From DASQBT01 sp963782495 (GTDB lineage: Bacteria > Pseudomonadota > Gammaproteobacteria > Burkholderiales > Thiobacillaceae), in contig CAWAJU010000014.1 in the NCBI GenBank assembly GCA_963782495.1, positions 1 to 64,000 of the forward strand: a stretch of DNA of 64,000 nt, in the 5' to 3' direction. Made by a program: the position numbers and the translations under genes. Every line of letters begins with the position of its first letter. Positions within the stretch are counted from its first letter, which is position 1. The notes below the pieces were generated by a model. It did not search any database. It saw only the letters and a program-made list of their open reading frames with translations, and was not told where the DNA came from. This document shows, in pieces, positions 33,828 to 41,862 of the stretch.

Positions 33828-35114
33828 TCAGCGCAACCTAATCTCCAGTTCCACCTCCAGCCCTCCTTGCGGGCGATTGTGCATGCGGATTTTCCAACCA
33901 TTGGCTTCCGCCAGCTGCTTGACAATGGCCAGCCCCAGCCCGGTCCCGCCGGTGGCCTGGGCGCGGGATGCGTCCAGCCGGTAGAACGGCCGAAACACCT
34001 TGTCCAATTCGTTCTCGGGAATTCCGGGCCCCCGATCCTGCACCTGAATGCGCACCCAATTCTTATCTCTGACGAGCCGCAAATCGATTTTGTCGCCGCC
34101 ATAGCGGTGCGCATTTTCCAACAGGTTGGAAACGATGCGCCCCAAGGCCTGCCGGGCGATACGGGCAGTGCAGGGGGGGGCCTCAACCCGCACGCCTTCC
34201 GTGTGGGACGCAATCTCGCGCAACTCCTGCGCCAATTCAACCATTTCGGGCTCCTCGACCTTCAGGCTGCGGGCCAGGTCCAGATAGCCGGTAATCAGGG
34301 TATTCATTTCCGCCAAATCCTGGCCGATTCGCTCCATTCGCGTCGGGTCAGGACGTTCCCGCAGCAGTTCCAGCGCAAGCCGAGCGCGGGTGAGCGGCGT
34401 GCGCAGATCGTGCGATACACCTGCCAGCAAGGTCGTGCGGTTTTCCAGCAAGGCCTGAACTTCCCGGCTCATGCGGTTGAACCGCCGCGCCAGTTCCTCA
34501 AGTTCGCGTGGACCGGTTTCCGGCAGGGGCGCAGGAAACTGTCCCGCCCCTACCTGTTGCGCCGCGCGTGCCGCCCGACCCAGTGGAACGGTGATGCGCC
34601 GCACCAGGACCAAAGCGGTGACGAGGACCAGGAATGCGCCCAGCGACAGGAGCGTCACCGCCGCCAGCGGGGGCCGCACGGCATAGCGATTGGGGAAGAA
34701 TCCCGCGCGCAACTCCCGGCCGCCCACCGGAATCGCAACCCAGACCGAGTCGTCCTGGCGGCGGCCAGACAAGGTTAGTTTAATCCCCAGCCGCTTGGAC
34801 AGGGCTTGTACCACCTGTTGCTTGAACGCAAAATGGGGCGCCGGAACTGGGTCGGCAAGCGGCTGGGCAATCAGCCGCACGCCATGCCGGTAGGCAAGCT
34901 CATCTTCAAATGCTGGACGGGTGATGGGCGGCAGTTCCACCCAGGTTTGGGCGGACAAGACAACCAGTCCCGCCAGGTCATCCGCCGAGCGCTGCGCCAC
35001 GGGGAGCACAAGGGTACGGTAGATCACCCAATACGCCGCGGCCTGAAATAGCACAAACGCCAGGGCCAGAACCAGGGCGGTGCGGGAATACAGAGAGGCT
35101 GGCCTGAGCCTCAT
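33828..35114 (-). CDS. Sensor histidine kinase, EnvZ-like
   Basis: A 428-residue inner-membrane kinase. Two transmembrane segments (about residues 11-33 and 150-172) flank a periplasmic sensor of about 115 residues; then HAMP (about 172-225), the dimerisation helix with the phospho-His in AGVSHDLRTPLTRARL (His235), and an ATPase domain with NLLENAHRYGG (N box), DRGPGIPENELDKVF (G1/F) and ATGGTGLGLAIVKQL (G2). Coupled to the response regulator by a four-base overlap. The EnvZ-like label rests on the SHDLRTPLTRARLALELL signature and the OmpR partner. The stimulus is unknown. Confidence 0.92.
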   Translation of the reverse strand: MRLRPASLYSRTALVLALAFVLFQAAAYWVIYRTLVLPVAQRSADDLAGLVVLSAQTWVELPPITRPAFEDELAYRHGVRLIAQPLADPVPAPHFAFKQQVVQALSKRLGIKLTLSGRRQDDSVWVAIPVGGRELRAGFFPNRYAVRPPLAAVTLLSLGAFLVLVTALVLVRRITVPLGRAARAAQQVGAGQFPAPLPETGPRELEELARRFNRMSREVQALLENRTTLLAGVSHDLRTPLTRARLALELLRERPDPTRMERIGQDLAEMNTLITGYLDLARSLKVEEPEMVELAQELREIASHTEGVRVEAPPCTARIARQALGRIVSNLLENAHRYGGDKIDLRLVRDKNWVRIQVQDRGPGIPENELDKVFRPFYRLDASRAQATGGTGLGLAIVKQLAEANGWKIRMHNRPQGGLEVELEIRLR

Positions 35115-35815
35115 TCTTTCCCAGCCGGGGCGAACAGATAACCCTGTCCCCAGACCGTCTTGATGTAGCGGGGATTGGCTGCATCAGTTTCGAGTTTCTT
35201 GCGCAAGCGATTGACCCGCACATCGATGCTGCGGTCGAACGGATCGCGTTCGAAGCCGCGCAGTTGGTCCATCAGCCAGTCGCGCGAAAGTGCGCGGTTG
35301 GGGTGCTGTACCAGTATTTCGAGCAGGCTGAATTCGCCGCTTGTCAGCACGATTTCGTTCTCTCCCCGATTCAGGCTGCGGGCATCGAGGTTGAGGGTGA
35401 ACGGGCCGAAGCGCACGATGCGTGCCGCCGCTTCGGCAACAGGCACGTTGCCCCGGCGTAACACAGCCTTGATGCGGGCCACCAATTCACGTGGATTGAA
35501 AGGCTTGGGCAGATAGTCGTCCGCGCCCACTTCCAAGCCAATGATCCGGTCTATGTCCTCACCCCTGGCGGACAACATGATGATTGGCAGAGTCCCCTCC
35601 CCCGCCTTGAGCCGTCGGGCAATCGATAAGCCATCCTCGCCAGGCATCATCAGATCCAGCACAACCAGGCTCGGAGTCCGCTCTGCCAGCAAAGCCTCAA
35701 GCGCCTTGGCGCCATCGGCATGTGCCACCTCGTAACCCTGGCTAGCCAGGTATTCCGTCAACAATTCCCGAATGCCCGGGTCGTCGTCGACCACGTAAAT
35801 CAGCTCTTTTGTCAT
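35111..35815 (-). CDS. Response regulator, OmpR-like
   Basis: A 234-residue OmpR/PhoB-family regulator. Receiver domain (1-120) with acidic pocket DDD at 10-12, phospho-Asp54 in LVVLDLMMPGEDG, and Lys in YLPKPFNPRELVARI. Winged-helix domain with LTSGEFSLLEILVQHPNRAL, DRSIDVRVNRLRKKLE and IKTVWGQGYLF, all close to OmpR. The ATG at 35815 gives the normal MTKELIYVVDDD start; the frame opens 12 codons earlier. It is divergent from three secreted-protein genes, and an OmpR-box-like repeat lies about 40 bases upstream. Confidence 0.93.
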   Translation of the reverse strand: MTKELIYVVDDDPGIRELLTEYLASQGYEVAHADGAKALEALLAERTPSLVVLDLMMPGEDGLSIARRLKAGEGTLPIIMLSARGEDIDRIIGLEVGADDYLPKPFNPRELVARIKAVLRRGNVPVAEAAARIVRFGPFTLNLDARSLNRGENEIVLTSGEFSLLEILVQHPNRALSRDWLMDQLRGFERDPFDRSIDVRVNRLRKKLETDAANPRYIKTVWGQGYLFAPAGKE

Positions 35816-35855
35816 GGTCGAACTATAAGGCTTCCGCCGACTGGGACACAAACGG

Positions 35856-35871
35856 GTTACATGTTGTTACA
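35856..35871. promoter_or_regulatory. OmpR-box-like direct repeat
   Basis: GTTACA at 35856-35861 and again at 35866-35871, a 10-bp (one helical turn) direct repeat; the whole GTTACATGTTGTTACAAAAT resembles the known E. coli OmpR consensus (TTTACATTTTGAAACAT, from memory). A further half-like GGTTAC is at 35897-35902. It lies between ompR (start 35815) and the divergent secreted-protein operon (start 35963), so it could control both. Inferred, not proven. Confidence 0.5.
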
Positions 35872-35962
35872 AAATACCCTTTGCGGGAAACCGTCTGGTT
35901 ACTTTCCTCACCCAAACTGCAAAGCGTGGAGAGCGGAAACGCCGACCCCATAGGAGCAAGAA

Positions 35963-36241
35963 ATGAGACTGAAGCTGAATGTGTTGTTGTTGACTATTTG
36001 CGGCGTGGGCGCCGGTCTGCCGGTGCAGTCGCACGCATTTGACGGCGTGTATCTGGCGGACCAGGAATCTTCCCAACAGGATAGGCGTGATGCCCGCAAG
36101 GCTCGCAGGGAAAAGAGGCTCGAGCAGCAGCAACAAGCAGAACCAGTCAGGCAAGAAAGAAGGGAATCCGAGCGGGGTTACGGCTATGGCTACGAACGCC
36201 GCCGTCATCTCGAAGAGGACGACGGGCGCGGCCGTCGCTGA
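35963..36241 (+). CDS. Small secreted, highly charged protein
   Basis: A 92-residue protein with a signal peptide (MRLKLNVLLLTICGVGAGLP, cleavage near SHA) and a mature part that is mostly Arg/Glu/Gln (QDRRDARKARREKRLEQQQQ) ending in a Tyr/Gly and acidic-basic tail. It is probably helical or disordered. GGAGCAAG lies before the ATG. First of three genes divergent from the OmpR-like regulator. No known family. Confidence 0.7.
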   Translation: MRLKLNVLLLTICGVGAGLPVQSHAFDGVYLADQESSQQDRRDARKARREKRLEQQQQAEPVRQERRESERGYGYGYERRRHLEEDDGRGRR

Positions 36242-36274
36242 TCAAGCCGCGTGGCAGACATTAGGAGAGTAAGC

Positions 36275-36838
36275 ATGAAAACCAAGCCCCTCATTGTCGC
36301 GCTGGCCACTGTCATCGGACTTGGCGCGGCCAGCGCCCAAGCTGACTACCGCCCCGGATTTCCGGACAAGGCGCGAGTCATCTCTTCGACCCCAGTGTAT
36401 GACCGGATCAACGAGCCGCGTCAGCAGTGCTGGACTGAAACCATCGGTTATGACGCGCATGTTTACCGCAGCCGCAATGACAACGGCGGCGCGATACTCG
36501 GCGCGATCACCGGCGGTCTGTTGGGTTCCACGCTAGGGAACGGATCCGGCAGGGTGGCGGCCGCAGCGATTGGCGCAGCGACGGGCGCGGTGATCGGCGA
36601 CCGCGTGGACAGCACTGACCATTACTACCGAAGCAGCAGCCCGCGACAGGTCGAACACTGCGCTGTTTCGGACAATTTCCGCAATGCGGTGGTGGGCTAT
36701 GACGTGATCTACAGCTACCGCGGCCAGCAGTACAGCACGCGCATGGCCTATGACCCGGGTCGCTGGCTGGATGTGAACGTGGATGTTTCGCCCAGCCAGC
36801 CATCCCTTTATTTTCGCAACCCGCGCTATGAGGACTGA
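36275..36838 (+). CDS. Glycine-zipper 2TM-domain protein
   Basis: A 187-residue envelope protein with a signal peptide (MKTKPLIVALATVIGLGAAS) and a glycine-zipper segment GAILGAITGGLLGSTLGNGS followed by AAAAIGAATGAVIGD, the pattern of the 17-kDa-antigen-like (SlyB/YcfJ-type) family. The C-terminal part (YDVIYSYRGQQYSTRMAYDP) resembles YcfJ-like proteins. The ribosome site is TTAGGAGAG before the ATG at 36275; the frame opens eight codons earlier. Such proteins sit in the outer membrane or periplasm and are often stress-induced. 33 bases after the previous gene. Confidence 0.83.
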   Translation: MKTKPLIVALATVIGLGAASAQADYRPGFPDKARVISSTPVYDRINEPRQQCWTETIGYDAHVYRSRNDNGGAILGAITGGLLGSTLGNGSGRVAAAAIGAATGAVIGDRVDSTDHYYRSSSPRQVEHCAVSDNFRNAVVGYDVIYSYRGQQYSTRMAYDPGRWLDVNVDVSPSQPSLYFRNPRYED

Positions 36839-36854
36839 CAGGAGGGATTAGATC

Positions 36855-37226
36855 ATGTTGAAGAAGACACTTGCGTTATTGATGTTGAGCGCCGCCTTCA
36901 GCGCACCGAGCTGGGCGGATTGGGATCACGAGGGTGGTTATGGACGTGTCATCCGCGTGGAACCCGCGATTTCCTTCGGGTTTCATGATGGACGCAACCG
37001 CTTTCAGATCCTGTACGAATTGGGCGGCGAGCGTTACTGGACGTATGCCGACGCCTTCCCCGGCCCCTGGATCGCGGTTCCCGCGCCACGGTATGTCTAT
37101 CCGTACCGCTGGGGCAACCGCTATTACCAACCGTATGGTTGGGACAGAGGTGGCCGCCGGCACGATGGCTGGGATGGCGATCATCGGCGTCATGGAGACT
37201 GGAACCGCGATCACCGTGGCAGATAG
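36855..37226 (+). CDS. Secreted protein with His/Arg/Gly-rich tail
   Basis: A 123-residue protein with a signal peptide (MLKKTLALLMLSAAFSAPSW, cleavage near WA-D). The central region (FQILYELGGERYWTYADAFP) looks like a small beta domain, and the tail (from about 95) alternates Asp, Arg, His, Gly, Trp. Metal binding by the tail is possible but unproven. GGAGGG lies upstream of the ATG. It starts 16 bases after the glycine-zipper gene and completes the three-gene unit. No family recognised. Confidence 0.7.
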   Translation: MLKKTLALLMLSAAFSAPSWADWDHEGGYGRVIRVEPAISFGFHDGRNRFQILYELGGERYWTYADAFPGPWIAVPAPRYVYPYRWGNRYYQPYGWDRGGRRHDGWDGDHRRHGDWNRDHRGR

Positions 37227-37435
37227 TTTGACCGCCAGCAATCCGCATCAGGCGTTCTGTCCTTTCCACCCAAACCGGGCAAGAAGGGCGGCGCCAGGGC
37301 GCGGGCAGGCCTCCCGGAATTGCGCCAATTTGCCACACTGCCAATGGCTTGACCGCATGGATGAACACCGTCCTTCAGTCAGCCATGCAGGCGAGCAGGC
37401 CATGTTAGCCCTGGCCGGCATGGCCCTGTGCTACG

Positions 37436-38707
37436 TTAGCCGCGCTGCTGCCACTCCGACACGGCGGCCACGCGTGCCTGAAGCACCGCTTCCCTGATCC
37501 TCCCGGGGTCTGTGCTTCGCGCGACCATACCCGCGTCTATGCTGCGTGCGGCGTGCAAGGCCTGTCGCAGATAATCCGCTGCAGAAAAATCGCGGTCTTC
37601 GTACCCGGTGCGACCGCGAAAATCGCATTCGCAGGCCTGTAGGAACTCCTCGAATCGTTCGGGGCGTCGAAATGCATCAACGCGTTCGAGCAGTTCGACA
37701 ACAGTGGACGGGCGCAATTCGCCGGCGCGGTGCACCTTGCCGTGTTCGCGCGCCACTGCCACGGCCAGCTCCCGGCAATCAGCCGGCACGCGGATGCGCT
37801 CGCACAGGCTGCGCACCAGGGTCGCGCTCCTGGATTCGTGTCCATGGTGGGTGGGCCACTCGGTCGCAGGCGTCGTACCTTTTCCCAAGTCGTGGACCAG
37901 GGCTGCAAAGCGCACGGGCAGGCTGTAACCCTGTCGAGCAGCCCAGTCCACCGCCAGCATGATGTGGATGCCTGTATCGACTTCGGGATGGAATTCCGCG
38001 CGCTGCGGGACGCCAAACAGTCGGTCCACTTCGGGCAGAATCCTTTCCAGCGCGCCGCAGTCCCGCAGCACCTGTAACATGCGTGATGGACGTTTCTCCA
38101 TCAACCCGCGCGACAGTTCCTGCCAGACCCGCTCCGCCACCAGGTAATCCACCTCACCATCGGTCACCATCTGCCGCATCAGCGCCAGCGTCTCTGGCGC
38201 GACGGCAAACGAGTCGAAGCGCGCCGCAAAGCGCGCCACGCGCAGGACCCGCACCGGGTCTTCGGCAAACGCCGCGCTGACGTGGCGCAAGATGCCGGCC
38301 TGCAAATCCGCCTGGCCACCATAGGGGTCCACAAGCGTGCCATTCTCGTCGCGTGCCATGGCGTTGATGGTGAGGTCACGACGGCGCAGATCCTCTTCCA
38401 GGGTCACATCCGGGCCGGCGTGAAAAGTGAAACCCTTGTATCCACGCCCCGATTTTCGCTCGGTTCGAGCCAGCGCATATTCCTCGCGGGTTTGCGGATG
38501 CAGAAACACCGGAAAGTCCTTGCCCACCGGCTTGAAATTCAAGGCCGTCATTTCTTCCGGGCCGGCGCCTACCACGACATAGTCCCGGTCCTGCACAGGC
38601 AAGCCGAGCAGTTCGTCCCGAACCGCACCGCCCACCTGGAAGACGAGCAGCCCGGACCGGTTCACGATGTGTGCGAGTTCATCCAGAAAGGCGGCGGCAA
38701 GGCTCAA
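37436..38707 (-). CDS. cca: Multifunctional CCA tRNA nucleotidyltransferase
   Basis: A 423-residue enzyme that adds or repairs the 3' CCA end of tRNAs. Head domain with FQVGGAVRDELLGLPVQDRD and the RRDLTINAMA motif; neck and body with EDPVRVLRVARFAARF; and a C-terminal HD domain (VHDLGKG, HHGHE) giving phosphohydrolase activity. Length fits the class II HD-containing type. It is followed three bases upstream in order by the NAD-binding protein gene at 38711, so the two are probably co-transcribed. Confidence 0.95.
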   Translation of the reverse strand: MSLAAAFLDELAHIVNRSGLLVFQVGGAVRDELLGLPVQDRDYVVVGAGPEEMTALNFKPVGKDFPVFLHPQTREEYALARTERKSGRGYKGFTFHAGPDVTLEEDLRRRDLTINAMARDENGTLVDPYGGQADLQAGILRHVSAAFAEDPVRVLRVARFAARFDSFAVAPETLALMRQMVTDGEVDYLVAERVWQELSRGLMEKRPSRMLQVLRDCGALERILPEVDRLFGVPQRAEFHPEVDTGIHIMLAVDWAARQGYSLPVRFAALVHDLGKGTTPATEWPTHHGHESRSATLVRSLCERIRVPADCRELAVAVAREHGKVHRAGELRPSTVVELLERVDAFRRPERFEEFLQACECDFRGRTGYEDRDFSAADYLRQALHAARSIDAGMVARSTDPGRIREAVLQARVAAVSEWQQRG

Positions 38708-38710
38708 TCC

Positions 38711-39745
38711 TCAATGCCGTCGCGCGTGTTCACGGAACGCGTCATAGCGGGCGCGCGGACTTTGCCGATTGAGATAGGTCGGGACCACGGCTTCAAGCAC
38801 CGTGGTCGTGAATGGAAATGGCCAGGTTCCCTGGCAAACATTGTCCTGCTGCATGGCATAGTAGTTGTCCCGGGTCATCAATTTGGCACCAGGTTTGAAT
38901 TCCATGGCCCAAGCCTGCAGATAGGACAGGCGGTCATTCAGGGGAAAGATGCGCGGATGCTTTCCCTGCAGATGGGCAACGTATTCGACAATTTCCAGCA
39001 AGGAGTAGATCTTGGGTCCGCACAGGTCATAAGTTTGACCGAAGCTACCCATGTCCTCCAGGCTGTCGGCAAACGCCCGCGCCACATCCTCCACCCACAC
39101 CGGCTGAAAGCGCGCATTGGCATTGGCTAATGGAATCACGGGAAACCAGCGGACCAGTTGGGCAAACAGATTGATAAAACCGTCGCCGCGGCCAAAAATA
39201 ACCGAAGGACGGAAGATTGTGGCATTAAGCCCCAGGCCACGGTCGGAGGAGAGGCGGATCACGGTCGCGCGCTCGCCGCGCAGGCCACGCATGCCGGCAT
39301 CCCGGACGGCCGCCTCTCCGGCGCCCTTGGAACGTTGATAGGCCGAGTTCGATAGCGGGCTCGCTCCCAACGCGCTCATGTGCAGCAACCTGCCCGCACC
39401 GGCTTCGGCGCAGGCCCGAATGACTTTTCGCGGCAGTTCCACGTGGCATTCCTGAAAATCTCCCCGGTGCTCAGCCAACGCTTCCTTCTTGCCTTGACTC
39501 TGTTCATGCAGCACGCCTACCAGGTTGATGACCGCATCCATGCTACGAAACTGTCGAACGAGCTCCCGCTCGTCATGGACATCCGCTTCAACCACCTCGA
39601 CGGTCGGCAACAGAATCAGTTCCTTTGAGCGCTCGCGCATTCGGCTCAATACCTTTACCTGCTTGCCTCTTGCGGCCAGCAAGCTCACCACGGCCTGTCC
39701 GACAAAACCGGACCCACCCAGCACACAGATCGTCTTGATGTTCAT
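38711..39745 (-). CDS. NAD(P)-binding epimerase-like protein (NDUFA9 family)
   Basis: A 344-residue atypical short-chain dehydrogenase with Rossmann motif ICVLGGSGFVGQAVVSLLAA, HMSALGA and the RSKGAGEAAVR and IFRPSVIFGRGDGF segments of the complex I NDUFA9-like subfamily. The ATG at 39745 is preferred over a TTG five codons earlier. An extra 16 residues (RGERATVIRLSSDRGL) stand between AGMRGL and GLNATIFRPSVIFG; the DNA carries CAGGCCACG at both edges (39233-39241 and 39281-39289, exactly 48 bases apart), which points to an in-frame insertion or duplication. Confidence 0.87.
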   Translation of the reverse strand: MNIKTICVLGGSGFVGQAVVSLLAARGKQVKVLSRMRERSKELILLPTVEVVEADVHDERELVRQFRSMDAVINLVGVLHEQSQGKKEALAEHRGDFQECHVELPRKVIRACAEAGAGRLLHMSALGASPLSNSAYQRSKGAGEAAVRDAGMRGLRGERATVIRLSSDRGLGLNATIFRPSVIFGRGDGFINLFAQLVRWFPVIPLANANARFQPVWVEDVARAFADSLEDMGSFGQTYDLCGPKIYSLLEIVEYVAHLQGKHPRIFPLNDRLSYLQAWAMEFKPGAKLMTRDNYYAMQQDNVCQGTWPFPFTTTVLEAVVPTYLNRQSPRARYDAFREHARRH

Positions 39746-39780
39746 ACGTCGACTATTCAAACCTTACACGTGGAGAAATT

Positions 39781-41760
39781 CTAACCCCCGCCCGACTCAT
39801 CCTGCAGAGCGGGACTCTTGTCGTCCGGACTGGTAACGAGCGGAATCGGCCCAACAAGCGCAGGAATCGCTCCCAGACGATCTTTGAGCAGGGAAGAAGG
39901 CTGTCCGAAGCGGGCTGCATAGAACATGGCATTGCTCATGACCTTCTTCACGTAGTCCCGGGTTTCGCCAAACGGGATGGACTCGATATAGATCGCTCCT
40001 TCCATAACCCGCTCATCGCGCCAGCGCTGTGCGCGGCGTGGACCAGCATTATAGGCGGCAGTGGCGAGCACCACCTGGTTGTTCAGGGCGTCCATCAAAG
40101 TGCGCAGGTAATAGACACCGAACTTGATATTGGTCTCGGCACTGTCTGCATCGCGGACCTTGAAGCGCGATATCCCCAACTTACGAGCGATCCAGCGGGC
40201 GGTTTCCGGCATCAATTGCATCAAGCCTCTTGCCCCGGCCCCAGATCTCGCTTCCAGAACAAATCGGCTTTCCTGGCGAATCACGCCATAGATCCAGGCT
40301 TCGTCCAATTGATATTCGCGTGCATAGGTGGAGGCCAGTTCCCGAAACGGCGTCAGAAATCGCAGATCGAAATTGTGCTGCTCGCGGGTCTTCTCGGCGG
40401 TGCTGATCGCGCGGTCAAACCAGTCCTGTTGCCGGGCCAGCTCGGCAGCCGCCAATAGCTGGCGGTCGTCGTCACGACGTATCGCCCATCTCCATTCGTC
40501 CGTGGCTTCGGCACGCAAGCCCAGAGTGTACAACGCAAGCGCCCGGACGATGGCAGGGTCTTTGGCGGCACGCTGGATCTCGTCATCGCCAACCCGGATA
40601 TTGGCCACCGGATTAGCCGCTGACGCTCCCAGTTCCTCCGCCGCGAGTTGCCCATAATAATTGAATTCACTGGACAAAGGTCCGAATAGCGCGTTGGCGG
40701 CGTACGTTTGGCCAAGGTTCTTCAGCGCCCGGCCCTTCCAGTAACGCCACATCGCTTGGCCTTGTGCATCATCGCCCAAGCTGTTGATCACCTCAAACAC
40801 CTGACGCCACTGACCGGCGCGCAGTGCAGCCCTGACCCACCACTCTCGCTGAGCGTCGGAAAGCGCCAGTGTCCCGGCCCGCTGAAACCAGACCAGGGCC
40901 TTGGGATGGTGCAGCCATGCGGCGCGAGAGGCCACCAGACCCCAGGCAGCGCGCCGGTCCAGCTCGGGCAACTGCGTGCCTGCCACCTCCAGCAGACTGG
41001 CTGCCTTATCCGGATCGAGCCTCGACAACTGGCCTAGCGCATATAGCATGACTTCGCGGTCAGCTCGGCGTGCCAAATCCAGTTTGCCGCTCTGCAGCAA
41101 AGCCGCCGCGTCCCGTCCAGCGTCGTCAATGGCAGCCGGGTCGGGTCTAAGTTCGGCCGGCAGCGCGGTGCTCACCGATTTGGCCACGCCGGGATTGCCG
41201 GCCAGCAAGCTGAGTCTCAGGCGCCGCCAGATATCCTCCTGGCTGAGATAGCCGAGGGAAATGAGTTGCGAAAACAGTGGCGTGCAGGCCGATGGTGAGT
41301 CGCTGCCCGTGTACCAAAGACTGACCGCTTCGCGCAAATGGGTCATATTTCCCATGGCCAGTTCGGCACGCCGCGCATAGCACCGATGGGCCATATCCGG
41401 GTTGGCGAGGCGGGCATACTCCGGTAGGTAGGCTGGCCAAAGTTCGCGCCGCCCCAGATCTTTCAACCAATCGGCGCGGAGTTTTTCTGCCAGCCAGGTA
41501 CCGGCCTGGCTGGCCAGAAAGTCCGCCACCTCTGCATCCCCTGCGCTACTGATATCCCGGCTGATACGCCAGTATTGCAGATAGGGATGAAGCACATACC
41601 CCTTGTCCACGCGTGCCGCCTGCCTTTCGAATTCCTTGGCATCCTGGGCATAATAGGCCTGCCTGGCACGCAAGAACGCGTCCTCATTGCCTGCAACTGC
41701 ATAACTGCTTATCGCCGCGAGCAGACTCGCACACAAGGCGACCAGAAAATTCCGCTTCAT
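39781..41760 (-). CDS. slt: Soluble lytic murein transglycosylase
   Basis: A 659-residue periplasmic enzyme cutting glycan strands with 1,6-anhydro formation. Signal peptide MKRNFLVALCASLLAAISSY; a long alpha-helical superhelix (U and L domains, about 30-480); then a goose-lysozyme-like SLT domain with catalytic Glu in GVIRQESRF, GLMQLMPETARWIA, and NIKFGVYYLRTLMD, YNAGPRRAQRW. Length matches Slt70-type proteins. The frame opens six codons before the chosen ATG. Confidence 0.94.
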   Translation of the reverse strand: MKRNFLVALCASLLAAISSYAVAGNEDAFLRARQAYYAQDAKEFERQAARVDKGYVLHPYLQYWRISRDISSAGDAEVADFLASQAGTWLAEKLRADWLKDLGRRELWPAYLPEYARLANPDMAHRCYARRAELAMGNMTHLREAVSLWYTGSDSPSACTPLFSQLISLGYLSQEDIWRRLRLSLLAGNPGVAKSVSTALPAELRPDPAAIDDAGRDAAALLQSGKLDLARRADREVMLYALGQLSRLDPDKAASLLEVAGTQLPELDRRAAWGLVASRAAWLHHPKALVWFQRAGTLALSDAQREWWVRAALRAGQWRQVFEVINSLGDDAQGQAMWRYWKGRALKNLGQTYAANALFGPLSSEFNYYGQLAAEELGASAANPVANIRVGDDEIQRAAKDPAIVRALALYTLGLRAEATDEWRWAIRRDDDRQLLAAAELARQQDWFDRAISTAEKTREQHNFDLRFLTPFRELASTYAREYQLDEAWIYGVIRQESRFVLEARSGAGARGLMQLMPETARWIARKLGISRFKVRDADSAETNIKFGVYYLRTLMDALNNQVVLATAAYNAGPRRAQRWRDERVMEGAIYIESIPFGETRDYVKKVMSNAMFYAARFGQPSSLLKDRLGAIPALVGPIPLVTSPDDKSPALQDESGGG

Positions 41761-41862
41761 GACGCAAGAGCTTATCACGGCCCATCATGCGACCCGGGCC
41801 CAAGACTTTACCGGAATGGCTCGATTGCCAATCCCCTCAACGAACCCACTGCCAGATCGTCG

